DNA of 64,000 nucleotides, taken from contig NC_088790.1 in assembly GCF_949628265.1 (NCBI RefSeq), positions 6,018,545 through 6,082,544 on the forward strand. Direction: 5' to 3'. The notes beneath the pieces were generated by a model that saw only the letters and a list, made by a program, of their open reading frames with translations, was not told the origin of the DNA and searched no databases. Origin of the DNA: Cloeon dipterum. Its lineage: Eukaryota; Arthropoda; Insecta; Ephemeroptera; Baetidae. Shown one piece after another: positions 1-10,343 of this stretch. Position 1 is the first letter of the stretch; the number at the start of each line of letters is the position of its first letter. The translations under genes and the position numbers were made by a program.

Positions 1-451
1 TGTATAGGTACAGCTTGAATACAGCGGATGAGAGCGCCGTCCAAAATTCTTCGTGGACTAGTGATGGCGAACTAGATGGTTTCATTGTGACAGATGCAAA
101 TCAGTTGCGAAACGACTTTCCTAACTCTTCTGGAGAGTCGCGATGTTCATCTTACTCGCCGCTGCTTGCGTCATCGCCGCCTGAAAAGCAGCTTTTGCTA
201 GATGGTATGATAATTTAAAAGAATAATTACGTCCAGAAATACTTTTAACATGACATGTGCTACTTGTAGCTTCTGATCTCTGCGCTAATTACCAGTCTCT
301 GTCTCAAAATTCTTTGGTTGATGTATGCCAAAAAGAGATTGAAAGTCAACCTATTGAGAGTGAAGACTTGTCAACTTTCAACGAGAAACTCCAAAGCATG
401 AGCGCCGAAGAAGTGATGCAAGTGGTGAGGAGACTGCAGCAACAGCCGTGA
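1..451 (+). CDS. C-terminal end of an unrecognised protein (partial, two last exons)
   Basis: The last two coding exons of a gene that begins left of the window. Exon 1..204 is open from base 3 and ends in a GT donor at 205. The intron 205..269 ends in TTGTAG, and exon 270..451 continues in phase (a split GCT codon) to a TGA at 449-451. The visible 126 or so residues are hydrophilic, rich in Ser, Asn, Gln and Glu. They include an acidic stretch (DGELDGFIVTD), a Ser-rich segment (SSYSPLLASSPP) and a short helical C-terminus (EEVMQVVRRLQQQP). No membrane segment or catalytic motif is visible. I do not recognise the family; the composition suggests an intracellular regulatory or scaffold tail, but that is only inference. 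The gene converges on the uncoupling-protein gene, with stops 248 bp apart. Confidence 0.7.
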
Positions 452-537
452 GTACACCATGGTTTGGGTTCTGTGCGGTAGTTTTAAATTTAAAACACAT
501 TGTTTTACAAAATGAATGCACACTATAAGCAAAATAT

Positions 538-543
538 TTTATT
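538..543 (-). terminator. Poly(A) signal of the uncoupling-protein gene
   Basis: TTTATT on the plus strand reads AATAAA on the minus strand, about 157 bp past the minus-strand stop at 700-702. It lies beyond the opposing gene's AATAAA, so the two 3' ends should overlap. Confidence 0.45.
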
Positions 544-589
544 TTATGCGAGAGACCAAGTACATTTCTACCTTGTAAAATTGTTTTAA

Positions 590-595
590 AATAAA
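590..595 (+). terminator. Poly(A) signal of the partial plus-strand gene
   Basis: AATAAA lies 139 bp past the TGA at 451. It sits inside the presumed 3' end of the opposing uncoupling-protein transcript. Confidence 0.5.
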
Positions 596-699
596 TGTAT
601 AAATATGAGGTCTAAGGGTATGTAGTGTGTATCACCTTCACACAGAATAATGCACAACATGTATGTCAGATATTTTTGCGAAATCCTCGGAAATGTGGC

Positions 700-2108
700 T
701 CAATCAGAGCGGCGAGAGTTGCTGATCATTTTCTTGAACTGCTCGTAAGTGATCCACAGAACGATATTCCAGCTCACCAAGCGGTAGAATGAGGGAGTAA
801 ATCTGCAACAAATTAAAATTATAAGAATATATAATAACTTTGCGTCTTTAAATATTCAATTTACCCTTTGTAAAAGGCAGTGGTTCCCTCTTGAGAAAAC
901 ATGCGGATGGCGCAATCGATGGCGCCTTTGTAGGTGCCTGGAGCTGAATTCATGTAGCGAGTTTTCACGACATCCACGGGGGACGCGAAGACAGTTGTGC
1001 AAAATCCTTTATTAAACGGGATATTATTAAATGTTTCTATTTGCAATAATTGCGACTTTTAAACTTTACCTGCAATCACAGCCGAGGTAAAGTGGCATGG
1101 AACATTGTCTGTCATGAGGTTGTTTGTGATTATGGATTCTTTTATGACGTCGTAGCAGACGATCTCGGAAACATTGACGATAGCATTGCGACCAACGTTT
1201 GGGAAAGTTCCTGTCAATTGCAAACATTAATTATTATGTTATAACCGAGTTTCTTTTAGACACAAACCTTTCCAAAGTCCGCGAGCGCCTTCCGTTTGCG
1301 CGATAGTTTTATATGCCTGGAACGTGCTCTTGTATCTGGCACCGCTGTTCTTTTGGGCTGCCTGGAATCTAACTTTGACCACGTCTGTGGGTTGGGCAAA
1401 CAGGACGGCAAGGGCGCCCGTGGTGAAGCCAGCGGCAATGCGGGTTCCAACGTGAATGGAGCCAGCGACCTTCGGGTTGCCTAGAAACAGAAGAAATTTT
1501 TGCGGGTAAAAATTGAATTTCACTTCATTTTAATTATTAATAATTAAATAATTACCTCCATCCAAGATCTGCTGGTAAAAAGCTTTGGTTGTGTCATAGA
1601 GGCCCAAGCGAACGGAGGCAAAGCACATCTGCCGCTGCAGACCAGCGGAAAGTCCATTGTAGAGACTCCTGTATTGAGACAATAAAGTCGCTGCGCGACA
1701 ACCAAGAGGGTTGTGCTTATTACCTGGCGCCTTCTTGGCGCGCCATTGTCACGATTGTACCAACAAGACCCCGGTACTGGGGTCCTGCGGCTGCGCCTGG
1801 CATCACCACGGCCGCCTCTCCGCTTGTGGCCAGAGCAGTAGAAATCAGAGCACGTCCCTCGCCTTGAACCTAAAAGTTTTACATTTTTGTTATTTTATCT
1901 CATCAAAAGAACCTTTTTTTGTATTGGAATCCAGAAGTAATCAGACAAAAATTACTAAACGTACCTGCAGGCGGACCTTGGCAGTGTCAAGCGGGAAAGT
2001 GATGAAATCGGCTACGCATGCTGCTGTGCCTGCGGTCAGCAGCTTGACGTACAGCGGGCTTTCATTCACCACGGCAGTTTTTTGCGGCACTTTAGAAATT
2101 TGCGACAT
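700..2108 (-). CDS. Mitochondrial uncoupling protein (UCP2/UCP3-like, SLC25 carrier)
   Basis: Seven coding exons, complement(700..802, 865..1006, 1070..1210, 1268..1480, 1556..1668, 1724..1869, 1965..2108), all GT-AG and in phase, give 333 residues. Three mitochondrial-carrier repeats are present, each with its PxDxxKxR signature: [10 protein letters not shown] (about residue 39), [10 protein letters not shown] and [27 protein letters not shown] and [22 protein letters not shown] closely follow vertebrate UCP2/3 rather than the dicarboxylate or oxoglutarate carriers. Family members sit in the inner mitochondrial membrane and carry a regulated proton or anion leak. The loop after repeat-1 helix 1 is long and Ala/Gly-rich, making the protein about 25 residues longer than the usual 300-310. 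I chose the ATG at 2106-2108 because a plausible acceptor (TATGCAG) directly precedes it; in-frame upstream codons exist. Confidence 0.93.
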
Positions 2109-2417
2109 CTGCATACACATTAAAGATATTGGAAATATTAGTCGATTTGTTCGCCCTATTTCCATTTTATCGATTTCTCACCTTTATGGAATGTAAATTT
2201 ATTAAATGGTTCTAGTTAAATTGGAAAGGCTCCTTCCCTAAAGTCGTCGAACAGAACGTAAATATGCGCACTGATGGCGCTTTTATGGGATATATCTAAA
2301 TAGAAGGGGTTGATGATGTGCGCTAGTACCATGCTATGATAACCTGAAACACACAGATGGAATCAAATTAGTTTAAAAGCGACATTTTTTGGTTAGTGTG
2401 CTGCAAAATGGGCGAAA
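2109..2417. other. Non-coding, probable 5' leader intron of the uncoupling-protein gene
   Basis: No coding signal. If the acceptor abutting the ATG is used, this and the DNA up to about 5868 form a 3.7-kb leader intron. Confidence 0.4.
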
Positions 2418-2492
2418 AGCTATTTCAGCAAGTGTAAAATAAATTTTCGCAATAAACATTGGGATCAAATAGATAATTAAGTTGATTAGAAA
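2418..2492 (-). repeat. Dispersed short repeat, copy 1 (inverted)
   Basis: On the minus strand this matches the copies at 2784-2955 and 7620-7806. A 31-base block starting GTTTATTGCGAAAATT is identical between this copy and the one at about 7765-7795, and AATCAACTTAATTAT is also shared. With the copy at 2784-2955 it forms an inverted pair about 370 bp apart. It looks like a MITE or other small non-autonomous element, but no target-site duplication was identified. Confidence 0.6.
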
Positions 2493-2783
2493 GTCGATGA
2501 AACTACTGAATTTCAGCGTCTTGTCTAAAGGTTCAGGCACCCTCACTTGTTCATGAATCTACATTATTTGAGTTTGTATTATTTTCTAAGCAAACACATG
2601 TGCATGTTGGATTGGTCTTGCCAGATTTACAATCTGCCAAAGGTGTGATCTTCTGCTAAAAATACAAGCTCTGGAAATTGCGTTTTTGGGTATGCCTGGT
2701 CGTACAAAATAAATGGTCTCTTTAAGGGATGCGCACATCTGAACCTTACATAGAGAGTGACCGCTTCTCACGATCCTTTCACA

Positions 2784-2955
2784 TATACCAAAAAATAAAA
2801 TTTCTTTTAGTTGTCAAAGCTGTTTTTTTAATCCCTGGTCGCCAAGGATTATTTATCATTTTGGTTTCTCATTGCTTCCTTTTAATCAACTTTATAACCT
2901 ATCCATCATATTGTTTATTGCGAAAACCTATTTTATACCTGCTAAAATAGCATAT
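2784..2955 (+). repeat. Dispersed short repeat, copy 2
   Basis: Shares an ordered series of blocks with 7620-7806: TGTCAAAG, GGTCGCCxAGGAT, TTTGGTTTxTCATTG, CAATCAACTT or its variant, and TTTATTGCGAAAA followed by TATTTTAxACxTGCTAAA. Divergence is moderate, so it is an old copy. Confidence 0.6.
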
Positions 2956-5868
2956 GGTTATATTAAAAGCAATAAAAGAAACACATAGGAACTTCAATTA
3001 TTGTCCGAAAGCAATAAAAACTAGCTAAGGAGTTTGGCGTTTCTGTGCGTTTGTTAACGCGGTGACCTTGGCAGCATATATATATGTTGATTGAGTGTTT
3101 ACTAAGAACCAATCACTGGGTAATTGGCGACAACCAGAAAACAGATGAGTGCACACGTGTAGAGAGTGCGCGCGGCAGGTGTATTGCCATTGCCGCGCTC
3201 TGGGATAATTTGCGTAAACTTCGCATTACGCATTTCGCTGTCTTGTCGAGCTGATATATTTGCAGGAAGCAATAACGATTTGCTTAGCCGATAATTATGT
3301 ATGTAGGGTGGTGCTTATTCACCTAAAGCTGTTAGACACATGCAATATAACCGACCGCATTGCGTATTGTGTATAGAAAATACAAACACTCCATCAGCCG
3401 CGGGTCGCTGCCGCTGGAGAAATAAAAGGAGAGAAACTCTAATGCATCACGGGTTTCTTCATTCACAAGATAATACGCGCTCCCATCCCATGTGTGTGTT
3501 CACCTAATTCAAGGTGACAGCCAGTTTTTTGGAAAGTTTTTGATATCGATTTCTTGGGAATGTGACGTTTATTTCAGGAGAGTCCGTTATTAATGTTTTG
3601 TATTTTTAACCCACAAATTATCAGTTTGCGCAACGTCTTTGAGCTTTCCTTTTCCTCTCAGAACGGAACAGCGTCACTTTAAATTTATCCATCCAAAACT
3701 TCCGATAACTTTGTTGTTTGGCAAAGATTAACTGTAAAATAAATATTTTAACCCAAAGCCACGGACGAATTCGATTCTGTATAAAGTCCTCAAGAAGGAT
3801 GCACCAATTAATTTCCACCTCGGATCGTAATTAGAAAGGTGCAGTGTGATTTGCTACCTTCAATCACGCCGCATAATAGAGCCACTATATCCACTGATTT
3901 TCTAGTCGCTTTCAAGGTGGCTATTCCTCAATGTGATAAACAATTCTCGCTTTTGCATCTTAGTCGCGAGACGCAAAATAAAACTTTGATCGATCGAAAC
4001 TCCTCTTCTGAGCGCATAGCAACCGTTTTCCCAGTTTCAAAATTGTGTCCTAAGCATTTTTTAAAACAAATAAAATATATCAGGCTCGTATGTTCATAAA
4101 TACACTTGTTTTTATATGATCAAACTGGCTTTTTTATCTGTGATTTTTAATCGCCGAGTTAGCTCGCATTTGAATGCAACGCTGCGACCAATCATATGAA
4201 ACAATAATTAGCACACGAAACATACTTGATATTAAAAGATTTTTTCGATTGAGACCGAATATCGGTAGCTGCTGGATCTGACTAGGCTGATTGGAGTAAG
4301 TATTGCGAAACGAAATGCTTTTCACCCATTCAAAACATACTTCATCGCTCAAAACAGTTGGGTAAATTAGTTACAAAATTGATGAATCGGCCTAATTTTA
4401 AAACGTTAAGCAACTTATGATTTTCTGGGAAATTTCCGTGACGAAATATTAAACTATAGCTCTGCTCGAGAAACTGAATGTGAGTTTAGGATGAAGAACA
4501 AGAGGCGCATACATTGATCTAGCTCGTAAACCGTCTCACCCTTTTGCTCGTGCTATACCCCCGCACCGCAGTGTTACATAAGCCTGAACCACGCTCGTCG
4601 GGAGCTTGCTTGCCTGCACCGCTTCCCTCATTTTATTTCCTGGCATGCTTACTCGATCAGAATTTCTCCAGGAGTTGGTTTTCCATCCTCATGAAATGAT
4701 GAAATTAAAACTTGACTCTATATGTGCATAAATGTAATGAATATTTTCCTAAACGTATAACAAAATGCTGAAAGAAACGGAAGCGGTTACTATGCAAGAA
4801 AGGACCACGTTTAAATAACTATTGAGTCAAAGTGCTCTCGTTTTCATGGTGTTTCTTTTAGAATAGACAAATATAGTCTGATGGCTTTGCCAAGAAGTGC
4901 CAATTTGAGTTTCAAAGACGACAAGCAAATCGATATAGTAACTGTTTGTTGCAGAGGCTGACTACTGTGCAATTACATTTTTTTGTCTGGCGACCGCTCG
5001 CACTGCCAAAATCTAGTTTTGGCGAGATGCATTAACCTTGTAATGAAAATATGACCTTTTGGCACGGTTGCATCACGAGAGGCAAAATATACTGCGCGCG
5101 ACTCGGCTCTCATTTGGATGACATCGAATCCATCGAGTTCTGGTTAAGACTGCATCAGAGGCTTTTCTAACGAGAGCAGCGCGTGTGGTGGCTGCAGAGT
5201 TGGCATAGAAACTAAAAGGCCGGCCTTAAACGCATCATGAACGGGCGTATTTTCTCAATCACGAGGCACGCGAACAACGATCATTTTGTCTCGCACCGTG
5301 AGAGATTTGCGTCAATTGTGTTGCTTCCTTAAATTCTCTCCGACGGTCAACAAACTAATTAATTCTTCGCTTTTTGGCTACTATCTGAATCACGCGTTCG
5401 TTCTCGACTCTTCCCGAAATCACACACGTGAATGCCTCGTTGTTTTTTTAAAGGTAGCAAAGAGTGGAAAAGTACCAGCGCTGTTGGTCCTCAGCTGTTT
5501 AACTTGAAACCGTTCCAAGCGTAAAAATTCAAGTAACGCGACAAAATGCTAAACTTTGCGCAAATAAGCGTTTCAATGCTTTAGATGGGTGCATAAGATT
5601 TACTCTCTATTGTCCAAAGAAATAACTGGGAAATCCAAAGCAACGCAGCACGCAACTAAATGTAAGCTCATTGTCATGGTAAATAATATTGACTATTTGG
5701 TTTTAACTCTTGATTCAAGAAATGGTAATGCGATTATAATATTGTGATAAATATTTATAATTGAAGCCAAATTTTAATCAAATACTCCCAAAAACAGCCA
5801 ACCAAAAAACAAATACATGTTAATGAGTTTTTCTGTTAATTCAGAAGTGCAGTGACAAGTATACTCAC
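2956..5868. other. Non-coding stretch
   Basis: AT-rich with scattered CpG. No convincing exon on either strand; open frames are short and resemble no family. Confidence 0.6.
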
Positions 5869-5921
5869 CAACAGATGCAGACAAAATGATGTCCCCAATG
5901 ATGGACTCGTGGACTTTTATA
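5869..5921 (-). promoter_or_regulatory. Candidate minus-strand TATA promoter and leader exon for the uncoupling-protein gene
   Basis: On the minus strand TATAAAAG (5921-5914) is followed 22-34 bases later by two TCATT initiator-like sites (A at 5899 and 5887), then by a strong splice donor, CTGTTG followed by GTGAGTATAC, with the exon ending at 5869. The order TATA, initiator, short exon, donor fits a non-coding first exon spliced to the acceptor just before the uncoupling-protein ATG at 2108. The link is inference; no transcript evidence is available. Confidence 0.45.
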
Positions 5922-7619
5922 CTAGAACTGGTGGGGACAAATCAAGCGCCTTGATCACTAGTCGTGTGCACCAATACGTGGACTTGGGCTGCTCGAGCAC
6001 TAGTAGTTTGGGGGCTCGTCTCTCCCTCTACGCCGCGAGTTGGCTGCGACTCGACGTCATACTGCTTCGCACTGCGCCTGTTCTCTCCTCTCTGCTTTCA
6101 TGCATCGATTTTGAGCAGGTGTTGCGGCCGGCGTCACACAATGAGCATACACTATTATTATTTGCCAGTGCGAAAATTCAAAAGCGTTTTTTGCTCAATT
6201 GTCGTCATAACATTGCTATTAAAGTTGGGCAGTGATCTTGCGTATTTTTTGTTACAAACTTCCAAGGTTTTCTGTTGGAAGATTAATAGCACAATTTACA
6301 CGTTTGCGTTTCTTTTTGTCTAGTCATTTTGTTCTCACGCATTTTTAATGCGCTTCACTTTTATATGTTAATAATTCAAATTGATTATCACCAATACATT
6401 TGTAATTTTCTTGCGTCATATTTTGTTATTTTTAAAATAATTTAACTCGATCTTTGCCCTTTGCGTCATTGTCTCATATATTTTTGTTTGTCCATTTAAC
6501 ATATAATTTTTTTTAAATTACGTCACACAATATGGTTGTTTAGGACTTGTAGAGAAAGAAAAACCAACAACTAGAACACAATTTTCGTAAACTAATATAA
6601 TTTTTAAATTGTCAGAATAATAAACTGCTACATTGTGATTTGCTGCGGAATCTGCATGGTGCTGATTATGAATTAAAACTCCTGATTCGCGAAGTCTCGC
6701 AGTAAACATGTAAACATTGGTTCGTTAAGTGAAAGTATATGTTTGCCAAAGAGGGACAGTCTAGAAATAGGCAAAGCGACTTGGAGACACTCCCAGCGGC
6801 TACGTATAAGAAGCAAGCCACGAGATGACTGAATTTGAATTACAAAAGAGTGCGAAAATGCAGATTCTAGCCCACGGTTCATTAGAAGTATTATTAGGAC
6901 AGGTACCCATTGAAGAGTGTTGCTCTTTGCATTCCTTCCTGGTCGCGCCGCGCTTTCAAGGTTTTCGGTGCTTCGTGTTATTTCTGGAGGCGGCCACTAA
7001 TCCTGCTCCCATATTATCATTCGGCATTATAATTTTGCCACTCTCTCGTAGCCAAATGTCCTTCAAAGCACCAACCAAACTACGCAACTGCGGATTCAAT
7101 TGCGAACTTGGACCGTTTTTATCAAATCCTCTCTCGTGCGCACACTTTTCAATTTCGCAAGTTGTTTTTCGCCTTTTGTGCGATGAGTTGCGTGTTCTTC
7201 CTAGTCCTCCAATCTTATCAGCAGCTAAGCTTTTTTGTATCCTTATATAAAATCGGACTTTAAGTGTTTTGCTATACATAGTTGTAACCTTTGGCAACTG
7301 TAAGTTCGTGGGGAGGGGTTAATTGAAAAGTCTCTTACATTTCCTTAATTAGTTTGTAATATCCAAGGATGGACAAATCGTGCAATTGTTTTTGATACAA
7401 ACTACCAGATGTGCGCGTCGAATTCTGTTCTTGGAGGGCAGTCAGCAGTTTTTTTTTTAATTATTTTTAACCTAAAAAAATACAAAACGAGCGTTTCATC
7501 CGGTTACTGTATTGAATGGATGTCTGAACGACCCAAGACCCAAATTTTTATTTGCTTCCTTTAACGATGTACACTAGGAAGTTATCGTTTGACATTTACT
7601 CACGGCCTTATCAAATTTT
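5922..7619. other. Non-coding stretch upstream of the candidate leader promoter
   Basis: Open frames of 120-140 codons (5852-6323, 6825-7297) overlap on opposite strands and in different frames. They have no domain resemblance and no flanking splice sites that extend them. Confidence 0.55.
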
Positions 7620-7806
7620 CTTGATAAAATGATTTTCTTCTTGATGTCAAAGATGTGCTTTTAACATCGGTCGCCCAGGATGTTCATTAATCATTGCACA
7701 AGCATTGAATTTGGTTTATCATTGGTTCCTTCCAATCAACTTAATTATACTTATTCATTCTTCTGTTTATTGCGAAAATTTATTTTACACTTGCTAAATA
7801 GCTTAG
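7620..7806 (+). repeat. Dispersed short repeat, copy 3
   Basis: Same block order as 2784-2955, and the closest match to the inverted copy at 2418-2492 (31 identical bases). It ends near GCTAAATAGC, as copy 2 ends near GCTAAAATAGC. Confidence 0.6.
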
Positions 7807-10343
7807 GTGAGTTTACATGAAATTTTTGCCAGTTTTTTAAAACTTCCTAGAAATTCTACAAAACAGTCTCATCCTCATTTTAACGGGAAAAGATTACTAT
7901 TCAATTTCATAAGATGTGCGAGTCAGTAAAGTCTCCCATCAAAAGACCAATCAGTGCACTTACACTTGCAAAATGGAAATAATTAGAAAGGAGATGCCAA
8001 GTGAGGAGCAAACAAGTGCTTAAGTGTTAATTTTCGTTAAGTGACGCATCAAAGACCTTTATCCCTATGAGAGGCCCTCGCTCGTAGAGAGTTACTGATA
8101 AGGTTATCGCGGCTCTATCTCGGTGAAAAGTCTCTTGTGCTGAATTAACGAATCAGGTCTGAAGTCCAAAATGCATGAAACACGATTTGAACCATTGCGT
8201 TAACACCGTTATCGCTATAGCAACTATATACTTCTATATAATATATTCTAATTTTAGCTCTATAGACATGCAGATATGGCTTCTTTTTTATGATTACGTC
8301 TATATATATATGATTGATATTACGCGGCAGTGGAGTTACAAGAAGTGTTTTTATCGTGAACATCATATTTTAACTAACTTTCTCATCAACAAATGCATCG
8401 AGTTGCCAATTCTGAATTGTTCGCCTTGAAGAGGTCAAGAATTAAATGCTCGATCTGTGTGTAAAAGGGGCACGCGCACTCGGGGAGCCTATGGCCAGTC
8501 TGCCGATCATCGCGGCGCGTTTTACTAAAGTCGAAGGCTAACGTCTTCTGGTGGGCTTGTCGCCGGTTGCTATGCCACCACCGCAGTTGAGTGGGTCACC
8601 TTGGGAATCAGCAGTCGCTGCCGAGCCCCCAAGAGAACCTTTCTCATTGGCTGACCTGCAGTGCTCGACTCATAATCGCGCGATGAATTTCTTTTTGGTT
8701 TCATTAGCGGGCGCTCACCAGATTTTTCCAGTTGCAATTTAAGTTGAAGAGAGTTGTTTGCGGGTATTGAATAATGCAATATTCATGTACTTGAAGAAAC
8801 CAGCATGATGTGTTGAAATAATAGCGGCATTTACTTAATTTCAATATTATTTTACCATTTTAAAATGTGGTTGACTTTGTATGCAATTTCTTGAAAAAAA
8901 AAATAACACGACAATTTTGCCCTATGATAGTGAGTTAAAACGGCTACGCACGGCTATATGCAGAATAGAAACATTATGTTGTACGGGAAATAAATGAAAG
9001 ATCATGCTGACTTAGAGGTGTTATTAAAAATACATGTAGCCTCTTAAAAACACGTTTTTCTTCGTGCCGGTTCCGCCTCGCAACAAGTTTTTTTACGTCA
9101 TTATTTGCAACTCTCCTAAAAGTGAAATTTCACCCATGCAGTGACACTCATCTTGCTGGCGCCGCTAAGGCTTGAAATCGCCTGAATCTGATAATAAGAC
9201 AGTTTTTAGCCCTTTCTCAACGTGTTTATCATTGGGTGTGCATTACTGCAGGAAACACTGCTCTCAATAAATGCACAACTGTGGTTAAGAAACATGCTCT
9301 GCACTTTTATTAGTTGCCATATATATGAAACTCGAGTGTTATCATCAGAGACATGACATGTGGAGAGTTGATTTCATCATACAATTTCAAGTTCACTGAC
9401 TGTAGCTGAAGCTTACTAAATAATTTAATATTTGCATAACTATAGATAATTGTTTGGTTTAGTGTTTAAAATAAACACATGTTTAAATGCTTTATTTTCT
9501 AGCTGTTTTTATTTTGGAGCATATTTAGCTGGTATAATGTTGTAAAATAGATATATCAAAGTAGCAAAGTTTTCAAACACAGCTCATGATAAGTTAGCAA
9601 CACAAAATTACATACAGCATAGTAAATCTTTCATATCACTCTTAAAACAAAATTGTTCTCTTTTTAAAGCAGCCACACGAAAGGAAGTTAAAAATAAATG
9701 CACTTGCTTTCTGTTTATACTGTAACTTTCTTAAATAGATTAAATATTCTAAAGTTTGTCTATTGTGTCATTTTAATAAAATTTGTAATTATTTATTTAA
9801 CAATTGTGCAAGGTTGACGTTTCTAAATTTTTATACAGCATAGCTTGCTCGACAATCACGTAAATTTTGTTTCACTTGGTAATCACATATTATATAGAAA
9901 GCAAACAAATAGCATCATTTGCTAGTCAACTATTCATGCTCTTGACAATATCACATCTATCACTACTTTGGTAATTGAAGTTCATTACAAATACATGTCT
10001 AAATGGCATATAAACTTGCTAAAAATACTGCTCATATTTTCAGATCAAAGCAACATTTTGATACAAATTTTCAGAATCTAAAATATGCTAGATTTAGTGG
10101 CATCTAAGTAACAATTTAACGCTTGAGCTATTTTTCTGCTGGTCTTTTTTTTGGCAATAATTGCAATCCTGTGTGTCTGGCAGTTCAAACCAACAAAAGC
10201 CAACTTGTTTGCTTGACTCTTGCGTCCTTAAAGCTATAAAATAGTTGAGATTTATCTCTGTTCAGGGCGTATCTCCATCGCGATTTTATCCTGAGACTGG
10301 TAGCCCTGTTTTACACATTTGACGCCGCGTCGACGTCTTGCAA
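7807..10343. other. Non-coding spacer between uncoupling protein and ceramidase
   Basis: Strongly AT-rich from about 8.8 kb to 10.2 kb. The final part should include the ceramidase 3' UTR. A GC-richer island at about 8.46-8.75 kb has no recognisable coding content. Confidence 0.55.

Noticed and set aside
5852-6323. Two overlapping plus-strand open frames of 120-127 codons
   Set aside because: No family resemblance. The minus-strand TATA, initiator and donor array in the same DNA explains it better.
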